A DNA stretch of 60,752 nt from Proteus sp. FME41 (GCF_014897315.1 NZ_JABUYL010000021.1:1-60752), one strand, 5' to 3'. Counted from the stretch's first letter, positions 8,897 to 18,164 are shown. Numbers and translations: made by a program. The notes: generated from the letters alone by a model not told the origin.

Positions 8897-10291
8897 ATGG
8901 TTATGCAACATGCTAAACCAGGCAGGGTGGCACTTGCCGTTATGGGCGCATTGCTTATAACTGCACTACCTGCAAAAATGTCTCATGCTGAAGGGTTTAT
9001 TGATGACTCAACCTTAACGGGTGGCCTTTTTTATTGGCAACGTGATCGTGACAGAAAAGAGTTAACACCAAATAGCCCTGATTACGGCAAATACAAAGCT
9101 AACTTACACCATTCTACATTCAACGCTAATTTAGATTTCTCATCAGGTTATCTTGGTGATTTTATCGGTATTGATTTAGCCGCTTTTGGTGCTGCTGAAC
9201 TCAATAATAGTGGTCCTGCTGCTCCCAATGAAATTGGTTTTAGTGATGCTAAAAGCCGTTGGGATGAAAATTGGACTGGCGATCGCAGTGGCATGAGTGT
9301 GTATAAAGCGGCTGCGAAATTCAAATTAGGTAACTTCTGGGCTCAAGGTGGATATATTCAACCTAAGGGTCAAAGCTTATTGCGTCCACACTGGAGCTTC
9401 TTACCGGGAACTTACCGTGGTGCAGAAGCCGGTGCCGTTTTTGATTTCGATAAAAGCGGTGAATTATCTTTCTCCTATATGTGGACTGATGAATATAAAG
9501 CACCGTGGTATCGGAATATGTATAACTTCCGTAAAGCTGATCTAGAAACAAACATCAGTTATCTTCATTCATTTGGCGCTAAATATGATTTTAAAAATAG
9601 CTTAGTGCTAGAAGGTGCATTTGGTCAGGCTGATGGCTATATCGACCAGTATTTTGGTAAAGTTTCTTACGATTTCCCTATTGCCAATAATGCATTAAGA
9701 ACGTCTTACCAATTCTATGGTGCGAAAGATAAAGTTACTGGTGGTGGCGTTAATGATGTTTATGATGGGCTGGCATGGCTACAAGCGCTTACTTTCGGTT
9801 ATACCTACAATGTATTTGATTTCAAAGTTGAAGGAACGTGGGTTAAAGCGGAAGGTAATCAAGGCTATTTCTTGCAGCGTATGACACCGGGTTGGGCAAC
9901 ATCAAATGGTCGTCTTGATGTTTGGTGGGATGGTCGTTCTGACTTTAACGCCAATGGTGAAAAAGCACTTTATGCAGGTGTGATGTATGATCTGAAAAAT
10001 TGGGATCTCTCTGGCTGGGCGGTAGGGACTTCTTATGTTTATGCGTGGGATGCTAAGCCTAGTGGTAAAGCCATTTATGACCAAGGTCAGCGTATCAGAG
10101 AAAGTGCATGGAATGCGGATATTATGTATACGGTTCAAGAGGGTCGCGCTAAAGGAACACTCTTTAAGCTTCACTATACCCGTTATGATAACCATTCTGA
10201 TATTCCAAGTTATGAAGGTGGTTTTGGAAATATCTTCCAAGATGAAAAAGACGTTAAATTTAATGTAATTATGCCATTTACTATTTTCTAA
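8897..10291 (+). CDS. chiP: Chitoporin, OprD-family outer-membrane porin
   Basis: 464-aa outer-membrane channel for chitooligosaccharides. A signal peptide ends at Ala31 (AKMSHA before EGFIDD), and the mature chain has the alternating pattern of an OprD-type beta-barrel ending in Phe (IMPFTIF), the usual assembly signal. Motifs shared with E. coli ChiP (YbfM) include [33 protein letters not shown] and YDNHSDIPS. The ATG at 8897 has GAGG 10 nt upstream. An out-of-frame ATG at 8892 is closer to the same ribosome site and opens a 22-codon frame. The lipoprotein gene chiQ, which follows chiP in E. coli, is absent. Confidence 0.95.
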   Translation: MVMQHAKPGRVALAVMGALLITALPAKMSHAEGFIDDSTLTGGLFYWQRDRDRKELTPNSPDYGKYKANLHHSTFNANLDFSSGYLGDFIGIDLAAFGAAELNNSGPAAPNEIGFSDAKSRWDENWTGDRSGMSVYKAAAKFKLGNFWAQGGYIQPKGQSLLRPHWSFLPGTYRGAEAGAVFDFDKSGELSFSYMWTDEYKAPWYRNMYNFRKADLETNISYLHSFGAKYDFKNSLVLEGAFGQADGYIDQYFGKVSYDFPIANNALRTSYQFYGAKDKVTGGGVNDVYDGLAWLQALTFGYTYNVFDFKVEGTWVKAEGNQGYFLQRMTPGWATSNGRLDVWWDGRSDFNANGEKALYAGVMYDLKNWDLSGWAVGTSYVYAWDAKPSGKAIYDQGQRIRESAWNADIMYTVQEGRAKGTLFKLHYTRYDNHSDIPSYEGGFGNIFQDEKDVKFNVIMPFTIF

Positions 10292-10300
10292 TATCTGCGT

Positions 10301-10333
10301 GAGGATAAAGTGTATTAATCACACTTTATCCTC
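10301..10333 (+). terminator. Long perfect stem 3' of chiP
   Basis: A 13-bp perfect stem (GAGGATAAAGTGT with its complement) and a 7-nt loop lie 10 nt after the chiP stop. No T-run follows, so it is more likely a transcript-stabilising 3' structure or a Rho-assisted end than a classical terminator. Confidence 0.5.
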
Positions 10334-10406
10334 CATAAAAATAAAAAGCGAAATACGGTTACGATAAATAAAAATAAGTCTTGTTAATAAAGTGAAGTTG
10401 TCCTCT

Positions 10407-10487
10407 GCAGTAAATAAGTTGTAACACCGTAGAAGTAAAAGAGTTGTATGCAGTAAAACGTAATGAAGTAAAAAATCATGCAGTAAA
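10407..10487. repeat. Degenerate direct repeat G(C/A)AGTAAA, five copies
   Basis: GCAGTAAA or GAAGTAAA begins at 10407, 10432, 10450, 10465 and 10480; the last three are exactly 15 nt apart. A pair GAGATAAA / TTTATCTC (10508-10538) follows. The 485-nt stretch 10292-10776 contains no convincing gene; a 61-codon frame at 10598 is hydrophobic low-complexity translation without a good ribosome site. Confidence 0.4.
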
Positions 10488-10776
10488 GTCGTCATGTCAT
10501 GTCGTCTGAGATAAATGTGAGTGGGTTATGTTTATCTCTTGTGCTTCAGTTATTTCGCAGAATTTGCGTAAGGTATTTACCCTAAAAGGCAGTCAGAGTG
10601 GGTATCGTAGTGGGGGGTAAATACCTTTATTTTTCATTCCTCTCTTTCTTTTTCGTCCTTTTCATCCTTGTGCGTTATTTCATTCTATGGCAAATTTCTT
10701 CCCATTCATTTTATCTCTCCCCATTTATTATTTTGCATTTAATGCTATTCAATAATGTGAGTTTTCAGGAAGAAGC

Positions 10777-11616
10777 ATGTTAAAGCGATTGGATGATTTT
10801 TTATTAGAACCGCCATTGAGGCCTTTTAAAGGTATAAAAAGATTTATTGTGGAGTTTCTTTTTTTCGGTGTAAAAGAGGCTCGATCTTGCTTATTTGCAG
10901 GCTTTTTCTTTTTTATTTTATTTGCAACACCAAGTAAAGGGGTATTCGGTATACCCCGTTATGATGTTTTACTTATTCTCGCGATTATTTTCCAATTGTG
11001 GATGGTTTGGGGAAAACTTGAAACATGGGATGAATTAAAAGCGATCTGTTTTTTTCATATCGTGGGTTTTGTGATGGAGTTATTTAAAACATCGGCTGCG
11101 ATTGGCTCGTGGAAATACCCAGATTTTGCTTACACAAAGTTGTGGGAAGTGCCTTTATTTACAGGGTTTATGTATTCTGCTGTGGGAAGTTATTTAATTC
11201 AAGCATGGCGCTTTTTAAAAGTACGAATTGAGCATTACCCACCTTATTGGATGGCAACTTTAGTTGCGCTCGCAATTTATATTAATTTCTTTTCTCATCA
11301 TTTTATTGGTGATTATCGCTGGTATTTAACGGCATTTATTTTAGGCCTTTATGCTCGTAGTGTGGTGTACTTTACGCCTTATGATAAAGAACGGAAAATG
11401 CCACTATTACTTGCTTTTGTTCTGATTGGTTTCTTTATTTGGTTGGCTGAAAATTTCGGGACATTTTTTGGTGTTTGGCAATATCCTAACCAAATTGGTG
11501 CGTGGTCTGCCGTACATGCAGGTAAGTGGGGTTCTTGGTCATTATTGGTCATTGTGACATTTACCATTGTGGTGCATTTAAAACATATTAAACACAGTAT
11601 CAGTGTGGCTAAGTAA
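10777..11616 (+). CDS. DUF817 family integral membrane protein
   Basis: 279-aa protein with about eight predicted hydrophobic segments after a short cytoplasmic N-terminus (to about residue 40). It resembles the DUF817 family (Bacillus YoaT type), whose function is not established. Conserved-looking motifs are aromatic and charged pairs inside or near membrane segments: WDELKAICFFHIVGF, GSWKYPD, SAVGSYLIQAWR and WQYPNQIGAWSAVHAGKWGSWSL. ATG at 10777 follows AGGAAG by 6 nt. It is monocistronic, between the chiP 3' region and a two-way terminator shared with fur. E. coli K-12 has no gene here, so it is accessory to this lineage. Confidence 0.75.
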   Translation: MLKRLDDFLLEPPLRPFKGIKRFIVEFLFFGVKEARSCLFAGFFFFILFATPSKGVFGIPRYDVLLILAIIFQLWMVWGKLETWDELKAICFFHIVGFVMELFKTSAAIGSWKYPDFAYTKLWEVPLFTGFMYSAVGSYLIQAWRFLKVRIEHYPPYWMATLVALAIYINFFSHHFIGDYRWYLTAFILGLYARSVVYFTPYDKERKMPLLLAFVLIGFFIWLAENFGTFFGVWQYPNQIGAWSAVHAGKWGSWSLLVIVTFTIVVHLKHIKHSISVAK

Positions 11617-11644
11617 AGCTATTTACCCTCAGATTTTAGGCAAT

Positions 11645-11678
11645 AAAAAAGGAACTGTTCACAGTTCCTTTTTTTTAC
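11645..11678. terminator. Bidirectional terminator between the DUF817 gene and fur
   Basis: GGAACTG-TTCA-CAGTTCC is flanked by six A on the left and eight T on the right, so it can end transcripts arriving from both convergent genes. Confidence 0.9.
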
Positions 11679-11699
11679 TGAGAGATTATCCAGAATGAA

Positions 11700-12146
11700 T
11701 TATTTCTCATCATGTGCGTGGCTATCTTCTTTACAATTGCCTTCAGCGCAGTGGCCATATAAATAAAGGCTATGATTGGAAAGTTTGATACCATGACGTT
11801 CAGCGATGTTTCTTTGGCGTACTTCAATCGCATCGTCTGTAAACTCGATAACTTTACCACAATCAAGACAGATTAAATGATCATGATGTTGTTGTTGAGT
11901 TAATTCAAATACTGATTTACCACCTTCGAAATTATGTCGGGTAACAATACCAGCATCGTCAAATTGGTTTAAGACGCGATACACGGTTGCCAGACCAATC
12001 TCTTCACCGATATCGATGAGTTTTTTATAGAGATCTTCAGCACTGACATGATGGCACTCAGGATCCTGGAGCACTTCCAAGATCTTTAAGCGAGGAAGTG
12101 TAACTTTTAACCCAGCATTTTTTAACGCTTTATTATTGTCGGTCAT
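11700..12146 (-). CDS. fur: Ferric uptake regulator
   Basis: 148-aa Fe(II)-dependent repressor of iron acquisition and many metabolic genes. The winged-helix DNA-binding domain (residues 1-80, including the recognition segment ATVYRVLNQFDDAGIV) is almost identical to E. coli Fur. The dimerisation domain has the metal ligands HDHLICLDCGK and the C-terminal CAEGNC. Length equals the E. coli protein. It is transcribed leftward, 190 nt after fldA, with a Fur-box-like sequence between them that suggests autoregulation. A short frame overlaps its start codon. Confidence 0.98.
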   Translation of the reverse strand: MTDNNKALKNAGLKVTLPRLKILEVLQDPECHHVSAEDLYKKLIDIGEEIGLATVYRVLNQFDDAGIVTRHNFEGGKSVFELTQQQHHDHLICLDCGKVIEFTDDAIEVRQRNIAERHGIKLSNHSLYLYGHCAEGNCKEDSHAHDEK

Positions 12147-12193
12147 GCGGATTTAATCCTGTTGCTAATGGTGAATTTAATTTCTGTGCTCAC
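12143..12193 (-). CDS. Candidate uof-like upstream frame coupled to fur
   Basis: A 16-codon frame starts GTG at 12193 and ends TGA at 12145-12143, overlapping the fur ATG in the arrangement ATGA. In E. coli a small frame called uof precedes fur, and fur translation is coupled to it and repressed through RyhB. The overlap here is seen directly; equivalence to uof is inference. The GTG has no clear ribosome site, so this could be chance. Confidence 0.4.
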   Translation of the reverse strand: MSTEIKFTISNRIKSA

Positions 12194-12301
12194 AAATAGG
12201 GTTTATTCATTAACACTCGGGTGAATAAATAACCTTATTGATTATAGGCATGATATTTAAAAATAAACACCCCTACCTATCACACTATCTTAGCACACCA
12301 T

Positions 12302-12320
12302 TGAATAATTATCATTCTCA
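12302..12320. promoter_or_regulatory. Fur box candidate upstream of fur
   Basis: ATAATTATCATTCTC matches 12 of 15 bases in the core of the Fur consensus GATAATGATAATCATTATC. It is about 155 nt upstream of the fur start and just after fldA. Confidence 0.6.
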
Positions 12321-12336
12321 ATATTGAGTATTTATT

Positions 12337-12864
12337 TTATCCCAGAATTTCGTCTAAGCTCATTTCTTCTTTGATTTGAGCAACCCAAGCGTCAACACGC
12401 TCTTCGGTTAATTCTGGTTGGCGATCTTCATCAATCGCAAGACCGATAAAGTGATTATCATCTGCAAGCCCTTTAGAGGCTTCAAAATGATAACCTTCAG
12501 TTGGCCAGTGACCCACAATGACAGCACCACGAGGTTCGATAATATCGCGGATTGTTCCCATTGCATCACAAAAATATTCTGCATAGTCTTCTTGGTCGCC
12601 ACAGCCGAACAGCGCAACAAGCTTACCATTAAAATCAATATCTTCTAATGTTGGGAAAAAGTCATCCCAATCGCACTGTGCTTCACCGTAATACCAAGTA
12701 GGAATACCGAGTAACAGAATATCGAACGCTTCAATATCTTCTTGGCTGGATTTTGCGATATCGTGAACTTCGGCATTATCCGCGCCCAGTCTTTCTTGAA
12801 GCATTTTGGCAATATTTTCAGTGTTGCCGGTATCACTGCCGAAGAATATACCTATGATTGCCAT
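12337..12864 (-). CDS. fldA: Flavodoxin I
   Basis: 175-aa FMN electron carrier used by radical-SAM enzymes, methionine synthase reactivation and other reductive reactions. The phosphate-binding loop is FFGSDTGNTENIA at the N-terminus; FMN-stacking loops are PTWYYGEAQ and FGCGDQEDYAEYF. Similarity to E. coli FldA runs full length. The gene is upstream of fur on the same strand, the conserved enterobacterial order. Confidence 0.98.
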   Translation of the reverse strand: MAIIGIFFGSDTGNTENIAKMLQERLGADNAEVHDIAKSSQEDIEAFDILLLGIPTWYYGEAQCDWDDFFPTLEDIDFNGKLVALFGCGDQEDYAEYFCDAMGTIRDIIEPRGAVIVGHWPTEGYHFEASKGLADDNHFIGLAIDEDRQPELTEERVDAWVAQIKEEMSLDEILG

Positions 12865-13136
12865 AAAGTGAGATAACCTCTTTTATTCTATGTTCGCCAT
12901 ATTTTAAGTTGTAGCGTTATTGACTGCGTTTATTTGCACTAGTTGCATACTTTTATATACTTTTAGTGACTCATTCACTTGTCGCCTAGCTGCACCTCGA
13001 AATATTTAGAGTCTATTTGTCTGTGTTTGAACAATTACTAGTGAAAGATAAGCATTGTGTTTTCATCATCGAAAACTAAAAATGTATTCTGACGAAAATA
13101 GCAGGGCAATTCTGTCGAATTTGTGTGGTTTACCTG

Positions 13137-13445
13137 CTAGCTATTCTCATTTTGATGCATTTTTAAGGCATGATTTTGTGCCAATTGCTCTAGTAATATT
13201 TCTTCAATAAGTTCGCTACGACTAACATTTCGTGCCGTTGCTAACTCATTAAGCGCATCCACAGCATCTTCATTTAGTTTTAACTCAACTCGACGTAAGC
13301 CATTAACTCTGTCACGCCTTAATTGGTTGCGTTTATTAATTCTAAGTTGTTCATCCCGAGAAAGCGGGTTTGTTTTAGGTCGCCCAGGTCTGCGTTCATC
13401 TGCGAACAAATCCAGCGTGGTGCGATCAGTTTGTTCTTTTGCCAT
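13137..13445 (-). CDS. ybfE: YbfE family small DNA-binding-like protein
   Basis: 102-aa basic protein with an RRPGRPK AT-hook-like motif (about residues 18-24) and a ribbon-helix-helix-like C-terminal part (VELKLNEDAVDALNELATARNVSRSELIEEILLEQ as a region). It corresponds to E. coli YbfE, annotated there as LexA-regulated, and lies upstream of fldA as in E. coli. I found no CTGT-N8-ACAG LexA box in front of it here, so SOS control is not supported by this sequence. Function in the cell is not established. Confidence 0.85.
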   Translation of the reverse strand: MAKEQTDRTTLDLFADERRPGRPKTNPLSRDEQLRINKRNQLRRDRVNGLRRVELKLNEDAVDALNELATARNVSRSELIEEILLEQLAQNHALKMHQNENS

Positions 13446-13644
13446 AAATTTTGCTGTGAAAGGGCGTATACCAATGACTTAATTGTGAAACGCCCAATAA
13501 TACCCCACATAGTGATGTCTCGCCACTGCTTCCTGAGTTTAACCTATTGTGATTTCGTCTTTTTATCAATAGATAGCACTATTAAGTCTAATAATTAGAC
13601 ATTCTACTCAATGGATATTTTATTAATAATACGATTTTAGACAA

Positions 13645-14427
13645 TTAAGCTCTGGCTAAAAAGCGGCGAATAGCCTTAATAACGGAGTCTGGTTTTTCTG
13701 AATGTACCCAATGTCCTGTGTTCGCAACAACAAAGGCCGTAGCAAGTGGAAATTGACGCGCAATATCTTCACGATATTCATCTAAAATGTATGGTGATAA
13801 ACCACCACGAATAAATAACACTGGATGATGCCAAGCGGGAACGTCTTGCCAACTAATAATCTCTGAATAGGCCTTTTTTATTGCGGGCAAATTAAATAAC
13901 CATTTACCATTCTTAAATGACTTAAGTAAAAATGGGATAACACCCTCTTCTTGAATAAAAGGATGCATAATTTCTACCGCATCTTGACGACGAGTGACTT
14001 GAGCGTCAGTGACAGCTTCTAATGCAGCAAAAATTTTATCATGGCGACGAACATTGTAAGCAACGGGCGACATATCAATGACCACAATCCGAGCAATGCG
14101 GTCAGACGCCAAGGCTGTCATTGCCATCGCAATTTTTCCGCCCATGGAGTGCCCGATAATAATCGCTTTTGGGATATTTAAGCTATCAAGCAATGTGAGT
14201 ACATCTTGTGCCATATCTTGATAGTTCATACTTTCACTGTGGGGAGAATGACCATGATTGCGCACATCAATTTGTATCACCAAATTATCATGGCGAAGGG
14301 CGCGACCTAAGACACCTAAATTGTTGAGATCACCAAAAAGGCCATGAATTAAGACGATAGGTAAATTGGATGTAGGTGGGGTTTCAGGTGTATGCAGTTG
14401 ATAATTTAATACTGTATTGAGTTTCAT
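13645..14427 (-). CDS. ybfF: YbfF alpha/beta-hydrolase esterase
   Basis: 260-aa acyl esterase of the alpha/beta-hydrolase fold. The oxyanion region is IVLIHGLFGDLNNLG, the nucleophile elbow GHSMGG carries the catalytic Ser, and the catalytic His is in NTGHWVHSEKP near the C-terminus. E. coli YbfF hydrolyses short acyl thioesters and esters; the natural substrate is unknown. The start MKLNTVL is preferred to an upstream in-frame ATG (20 codons earlier) because it matches the family N-terminus. It is divergent from seqA. The 459-nt gap to seqA (14428-14886) has AT-rich promoter-like sequence and TATAAT at 14843, but no gene. Confidence 0.93.
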   Translation of the reverse strand: MKLNTVLNYQLHTPETPPTSNLPIVLIHGLFGDLNNLGVLGRALRHDNLVIQIDVRNHGHSPHSESMNYQDMAQDVLTLLDSLNIPKAIIIGHSMGGKIAMAMTALASDRIARIVVIDMSPVAYNVRRHDKIFAALEAVTDAQVTRRQDAVEIMHPFIQEEGVIPFLLKSFKNGKWLFNLPAIKKAYSEIISWQDVPAWHHPVLFIRGGLSPYILDEYREDIARQFPLATAFVVANTGHWVHSEKPDSVIKAIRRFLARA

Positions 14428-14886
14428 ATCAGTGACCAAAATAAGTGCGATTTTTTCTATGATGACATGTGAAACGGACTTAGCCAACTTATCGCAAGAA
14501 TATGAATGGGTGATACAGGAGAGAAATAATTGATAAGAGAAATTTATAAAAAACTATATAATAGATGTTATCTAGATGTATATTCTAAACTTATTTAAAA
14601 AGTTGAAATCTTGACATTGCTCAAAAATAAATACTTAGAATTTTATATTATTTGATGGCTGGAGTGGTGTGATAGGGCGGTGTTTAAAACTGACTTTGTG
14701 CGAATAAGTCCAAAGAATAGAAGATGATACCGAGATAAACAATAGGATAAATACCAAGCTTAGCCTTTGAAACGGTAGGATCTCGAATAGATCCGCTTTA
14801 AGTGATTGAAATTTTACCTATTTTGTTTTTAAAGATTATATCTTATAATCCTAATTACTTTTTTTTGAAAATAGTACTGGGTAGCA

Positions 14887-15438
14887 ATGAAAAAGATAGA
14901 AATTGATGACGAACTTTACCGCTATATTGCTAGCGAAACTAGACATATCGGTGAAAGCGCTTCAGATATTTTAAGGCGTCTACTGAAGCTTGATGCCAAA
15001 CAGCCCGTACAGCCAGTCATTGTCACTGAGTCAGTACAACCACCTGTTATTAAACAGGAAGCTGAACCTAAATCGATTACACCAGCAAAAAATCCGGTCC
15101 GTGAAATGCGTGAACTGCTGTTATCTGACAGTTATGCAGAAAAAACAAAATCAGTTGATCGCTTTTTACAGATCCTTTCTACGTTATATAGCCTAGATAG
15201 CGCTACTTTTACTCAATCTGCTGAAACAGTGCATGGACGAACACGCATCTATTTTGCTGGTGATGAACAAACATTACTCGATAGTGGACGTCATACAAAA
15301 CCGCGCCATATTTCAGGCACGCCATTTTGGGTTATCACTAACTCAAATACTGAGCGCAAAAGAACGATGGTACAAAGCATCATGCAGGATATGCAATTTC
15401 CTGCTAATGAGATTGATAAGGTGTGTGGAACTATCTAA
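14887..15438 (+). CDS. seqA: SeqA, negative modulator of replication initiation
   Basis: 183-aa protein that binds clustered hemimethylated GATC sites, sequesters oriC and organises new DNA. The N-terminal multimerisation domain (MKKIEIDDELYRYIA...ILRRLLK, residues 1-35) and the C-terminal DNA-binding domain (REMRELLLSDSYAEK to VCGTI) match E. coli SeqA; the linker between them is proline- and valine-rich and diverged. pgm follows 74 nt downstream, the conserved seqA-pgm pair. Confidence 0.97.
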   Translation: MKKIEIDDELYRYIASETRHIGESASDILRRLLKLDAKQPVQPVIVTESVQPPVIKQEAEPKSITPAKNPVREMRELLLSDSYAEKTKSVDRFLQILSTLYSLDSATFTQSAETVHGRTRIYFAGDEQTLLDSGRHTKPRHISGTPFWVITNSNTERKRTMVQSIMQDMQFPANEIDKVCGTI

Positions 15439-15512
15439 CCACTATTGTTAATTGATGCATTGCAAAGGCTTTTGTTTAAAGCGTGCTTGTAATGTTAAAT
15501 AGGAGAAGATTT

Positions 15513-17153
15513 GTGGCAATTCATCCAAGAGCAGGGCAGCATACTCGTCAAAGTGATCTGATTAATGTGGCACAATTAACGTCGCAATATTACTCACTTA
15601 AACCACAAGCTAGCAATAATGCTCATCGTGTGAAGTTTGGTACGTCTGGTCATCGCGGAAGTGCAAATCGCCATAGCTTTAATGAAGCCCATATTTTGGC
15701 AATTGCACAAGCTATTGCTGAAGTACGTGCTAAAAATGGAGTAACAGGGCCATGTTATGTGGGTAAAGATACCCATGGACTGTCAGAGCCTGCCTTTATT
15801 TCTGTTTTAGAAGTGCTTGCCGCCAATAAAGTTAAAGTGATTATTCAAGAAAATAATGGCTATACACCCACACCGGCAGTCTCTTTTTCTATTTTGACTT
15901 ACAACGAAGCACATCAAGACATCGCTGACGGAATTGTTATCACACCATCTCATAACCCACCCGAAGATGGCGGTATTAAATATAACCCATCCAATGGCGG
16001 GCCCGCCGATACAGATTTAACCTCTGTTATTGAAAAACGTGCAAATGAGCTGCTTGAAAATAACTTAGCGGGTATTAAACGTCTTTCTTATGACGAAGCA
16101 TTAGCAAGTGGTTATATTGAAGCACAAGATTTAATTATGCCTTATGTCAAAGCGTTAGGTGACGTTGTTGATATGGAAGCTATTAAAAAAGCAGGCTTAA
16201 AATTAGGCGTTGATCCACTAGGTGGATCGGGTATTGAGTATTGGAAACGTATTGGTGAGTATTACGGTCTTGATCTTGAATTGGTTAACGATCAAGTCGA
16301 TCAGACGTTCCGTTTTATGACACTTGACCATGATGGTGTTATTCGTATGGATTGCTCATCACCATGGGCAATGGAAGGCTTATTGCAACTACGTGATAAA
16401 TTTGATTTAGCCTTTGCAAATGATCCAGATTATGACCGCCATGGTATTGTAACGCCTTCTGGTTTAATGAATCCAAACCACTATTTAGCTGCTGCAATTA
16501 ATTACCTTTTCCGCCATCGTCCACAATGGGCTAAAGGGGTGAAAGTGGGTAAAACATTGGTTTCAAGTGCGATGATTGACCGTGTTGTGGCAGACTTAGA
16601 CCGTGAGCTAGTTGAAGTACCTGTAGGTTTTAAATGGTTTGTTCAAGGTTTATTTAGTGGTGAGTTTGGCTTTGGTGGTGAAGAAAGTGCGGGTGCATCT
16701 TTCTTACGCTTTAATGGTAAACCATGGTCAACGGATAAAGACGGTATTATTCTATGCTTGTTAGCCGCAGAAATGAAAGCGGTAACAGGCAAAGATCCAC
16801 AAGAGCATTATAACGAGCTCGCACAGCGTTTTGGCTCACCAAGTTATAACCGCATTCAAGCCTCAGCCACCCATGAACAAAAAGCACTACTGTCTCGTTT
16901 ATCGCCAGAAATGGTAACAGCAAGTACGTTGGCGGGTGATCCTATTACTGCGCGCTTAACACATGCATCCGGTAATGGTGCGTCTATTGGTGGCTTAAAA
17001 GTGATGACGGATTATGGCTGGTTTGCAGCTCGTCCTTCAGGCACAGAAGAAGCGTATAAAATTTACTGCGAAAGCTTCCGTGGCCCTGAGCATCGTGAAT
17101 TAATTGAAAAAGAAGCCATTGAAATAGTAAATAATGTCTTTGCTAACAAATAA
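15513..17153 (+). CDS. pgm: Phosphoglucomutase, alpha-D-glucose specific
   Basis: 546-aa enzyme interconverting glucose-1-P and glucose-6-P, needed for UDP-glucose and surface polysaccharides. The phosphorylated serine is Ser146 in [11 protein letters not shown], the metal loop is DPDYDRHG, sugar binding GGEESAGAS and phosphate binding RPSGTE. The GTG at 15513 is chosen because AGGAG lies 7 nt upstream and the chain then has exactly the E. coli length; an earlier in-frame ATG exists ten codons upstream. Probably co-transcribed with seqA. Confidence 0.97.
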   Translation: MAIHPRAGQHTRQSDLINVAQLTSQYYSLKPQASNNAHRVKFGTSGHRGSANRHSFNEAHILAIAQAIAEVRAKNGVTGPCYVGKDTHGLSEPAFISVLEVLAANKVKVIIQENNGYTPTPAVSFSILTYNEAHQDIADGIVITPSHNPPEDGGIKYNPSNGGPADTDLTSVIEKRANELLENNLAGIKRLSYDEALASGYIEAQDLIMPYVKALGDVVDMEAIKKAGLKLGVDPLGGSGIEYWKRIGEYYGLDLELVNDQVDQTFRFMTLDHDGVIRMDCSSPWAMEGLLQLRDKFDLAFANDPDYDRHGIVTPSGLMNPNHYLAAAINYLFRHRPQWAKGVKVGKTLVSSAMIDRVVADLDRELVEVPVGFKWFVQGLFSGEFGFGGEESAGASFLRFNGKPWSTDKDGIILCLLAAEMKAVTGKDPQEHYNELAQRFGSPSYNRIQASATHEQKALLSRLSPEMVTASTLAGDPITARLTHASGNGASIGGLKVMTDYGWFAARPSGTEEAYKIYCESFRGPEHRELIEKEAIEIVNNVFANK

Positions 17154-17179
17154 GTTAGTGCAATAAGTTATTTATATAG

Positions 17180-17214
17180 AATACACTCTACCAAAAGGTA
17201 GAGTGTATTTTTTT
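17180..17214 (+). terminator. Intrinsic terminator of seqA-pgm
   Basis: Perfect 13-bp stem AATACACTCTACC with its complement, AAAA loop, then a T-run. One of the strongest terminators in the window. Confidence 0.95.
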
Positions 17215-17294
17215 AATCATTAAATATTTTTAGATCACAACATTGATATCCATCATTGAGGTTGATTTAGAATTACAAACAGAGTGGATAATCA

Positions 17295-17777
17295 ATGCAA
17301 AATAATTTTGTTTTACGCAGTGTCCGTTACATGTTGGATTTAAGTGATGCGCATGTTGTTGAAATCATGAAACTGGCTGATTTCACCGTTACAAAAGAGT
17401 TGGTAAATTGCTGGTTAAAAAAAGACGATGAACCTGAATTTGTCGAATGTGACGATAATGCAATGGGGCATTTTTTAAATGGCCTAATTTTTTATCGTCG
17501 TGGGAAAGATGAAAACTTCCCTGCACCAGAAGTTGAAAAGCGTATCACAAATAACATTATTTTAAAAAAACTGCGTGTTGCTTTTGAGCTAAAAGATGTT
17601 GATATTCTTAATATTTATGAGCTTGCGGATTTCCGTGTTTCTAAGCCTGAGTTAAGCGCTGTATTTCGTAAACCAGGACATAAAAACTACCGTAACTGTG
17701 GTGATCAACTGGTAAGATACTTCCTGAAAGGATTAACCGAAACCCTACGTGGTAAAGGTAAAACGGTTAAGAAATAA
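17295..17777 (+). CDS. yehS: DUF1456 protein, YehS family
   Basis: 160-aa protein made of two similar halves: each contains LRSVRYMLDLSD / LKKLRVAFELKD, a segment ending in V..CWLKK / SAVFRKP, and C-DNAMGHFLNGL / CGDQLVRYFLKGL. The duplicated DUF1456 unit matches E. coli YehS, whose function is unknown. In E. coli yehS sits at the end of the yehLMPQ cluster; here the two are separated by about 2.3 kb that holds parDE, ybfA and ybgI, and they lie on opposite strands. Flanked by its own terminators. Confidence 0.88.
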   Translation: MQNNFVLRSVRYMLDLSDAHVVEIMKLADFTVTKELVNCWLKKDDEPEFVECDDNAMGHFLNGLIFYRRGKDENFPAPEVEKRITNNIILKKLRVAFELKDVDILNIYELADFRVSKPELSAVFRKPGHKNYRNCGDQLVRYFLKGLTETLRGKGKTVKK

Positions 17778-17808
17778 GTTCGGGATATTTTTAAGCTATA
17801 AAATTGAT

Positions 17809-17847
17809 AACACCCCAAAATTGGTTTTCAATATTGGGGTGTTTTTT
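17809..17847 (+). terminator. Intrinsic terminator of yehS
   Basis: Stem AACACCCCAA / TTGGGGTGTT followed by a run of T, 31 nt after the stop. Confidence 0.92.
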
Positions 17848-17886
17848 ATGGTATTAGCTGGCAAATAAATACATTTATTACTCCTG

Positions 17887-17907
17887 TTGTATTACTTAGT
17901 AATACAA
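17887..17907. promoter_or_regulatory. Autoregulatory operator of parDE
   Basis: Perfect inverted repeat TTGTATTAC-TTA-GTAATACAA, 15 nt before the antitoxin start. ParD antitoxins and ParD-ParE complexes bind such palindromes to repress their own promoter. The 9-mer ATTACTTAG of this site recurs at 18491-18499, beyond the toxin. Confidence 0.75.
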
Positions 17908-17921
17908 TGCAGGAAGGATTT

Positions 17922-18164
17922 ATGGCACGAGTAACGAGTGTAACTTTGGGTGAACATTTTAATGGTTTTGTTGGTGAAATGATTAATTCAGGACGTCATG
18001 GAAATACCTCCGAGGTAATCAGAGATGCTTTACGTATGATGGAAATCAGAGAAGAACGGCTCCAAATAGTTCGTAAAATGGCACTAGATGGTGTGAATTC
18101 ACCAGAAAGTAAAAATAACATGGATGATATTTTTGCAAGAGCTGAAAAGGACTTAAATGTATAA
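17922..18164 (+). CDS. parD: ParD-family type II antitoxin
   Basis: 80-aa protein with a ribbon-helix-helix N-terminus (ARVTSVTLGEHFNGFV...SGRHGNTSEVIRDALR) and an acidic C-terminal tail that normally wraps the toxin. RHGNTSEVIRDALR is the signature of the ParD/CC2985 group. The ATG at 17922 follows AGGAAGG by 6 nt. The stop overlaps the toxin start by 8 nt, the usual coupling. The antitoxin is intact while its toxin is disrupted, so it may persist as a DNA-binding orphan or cross-neutraliser. Confidence 0.9.
   Translation: MARVTSVTLGEHFNGFVGEMINSGRHGNTSEVIRDALRMMEIREERLQIVRKMALDGVNSPESKNNMDDIFARAEKDLNV

Noticed and set aside
10598-10783. 61-codon frame before the DUF817 gene
   Set aside because: Hydrophobic, phenylalanine-rich translation of T-rich DNA, overlapping the next gene start, without a convincing ribosome site or family likeness.
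13446-13520. Possible LexA box in front of ybfE (CTGT at 13449)
   Set aside because: The second half, ACAG after eight bases, is not present; the downstream half reads GTAT.
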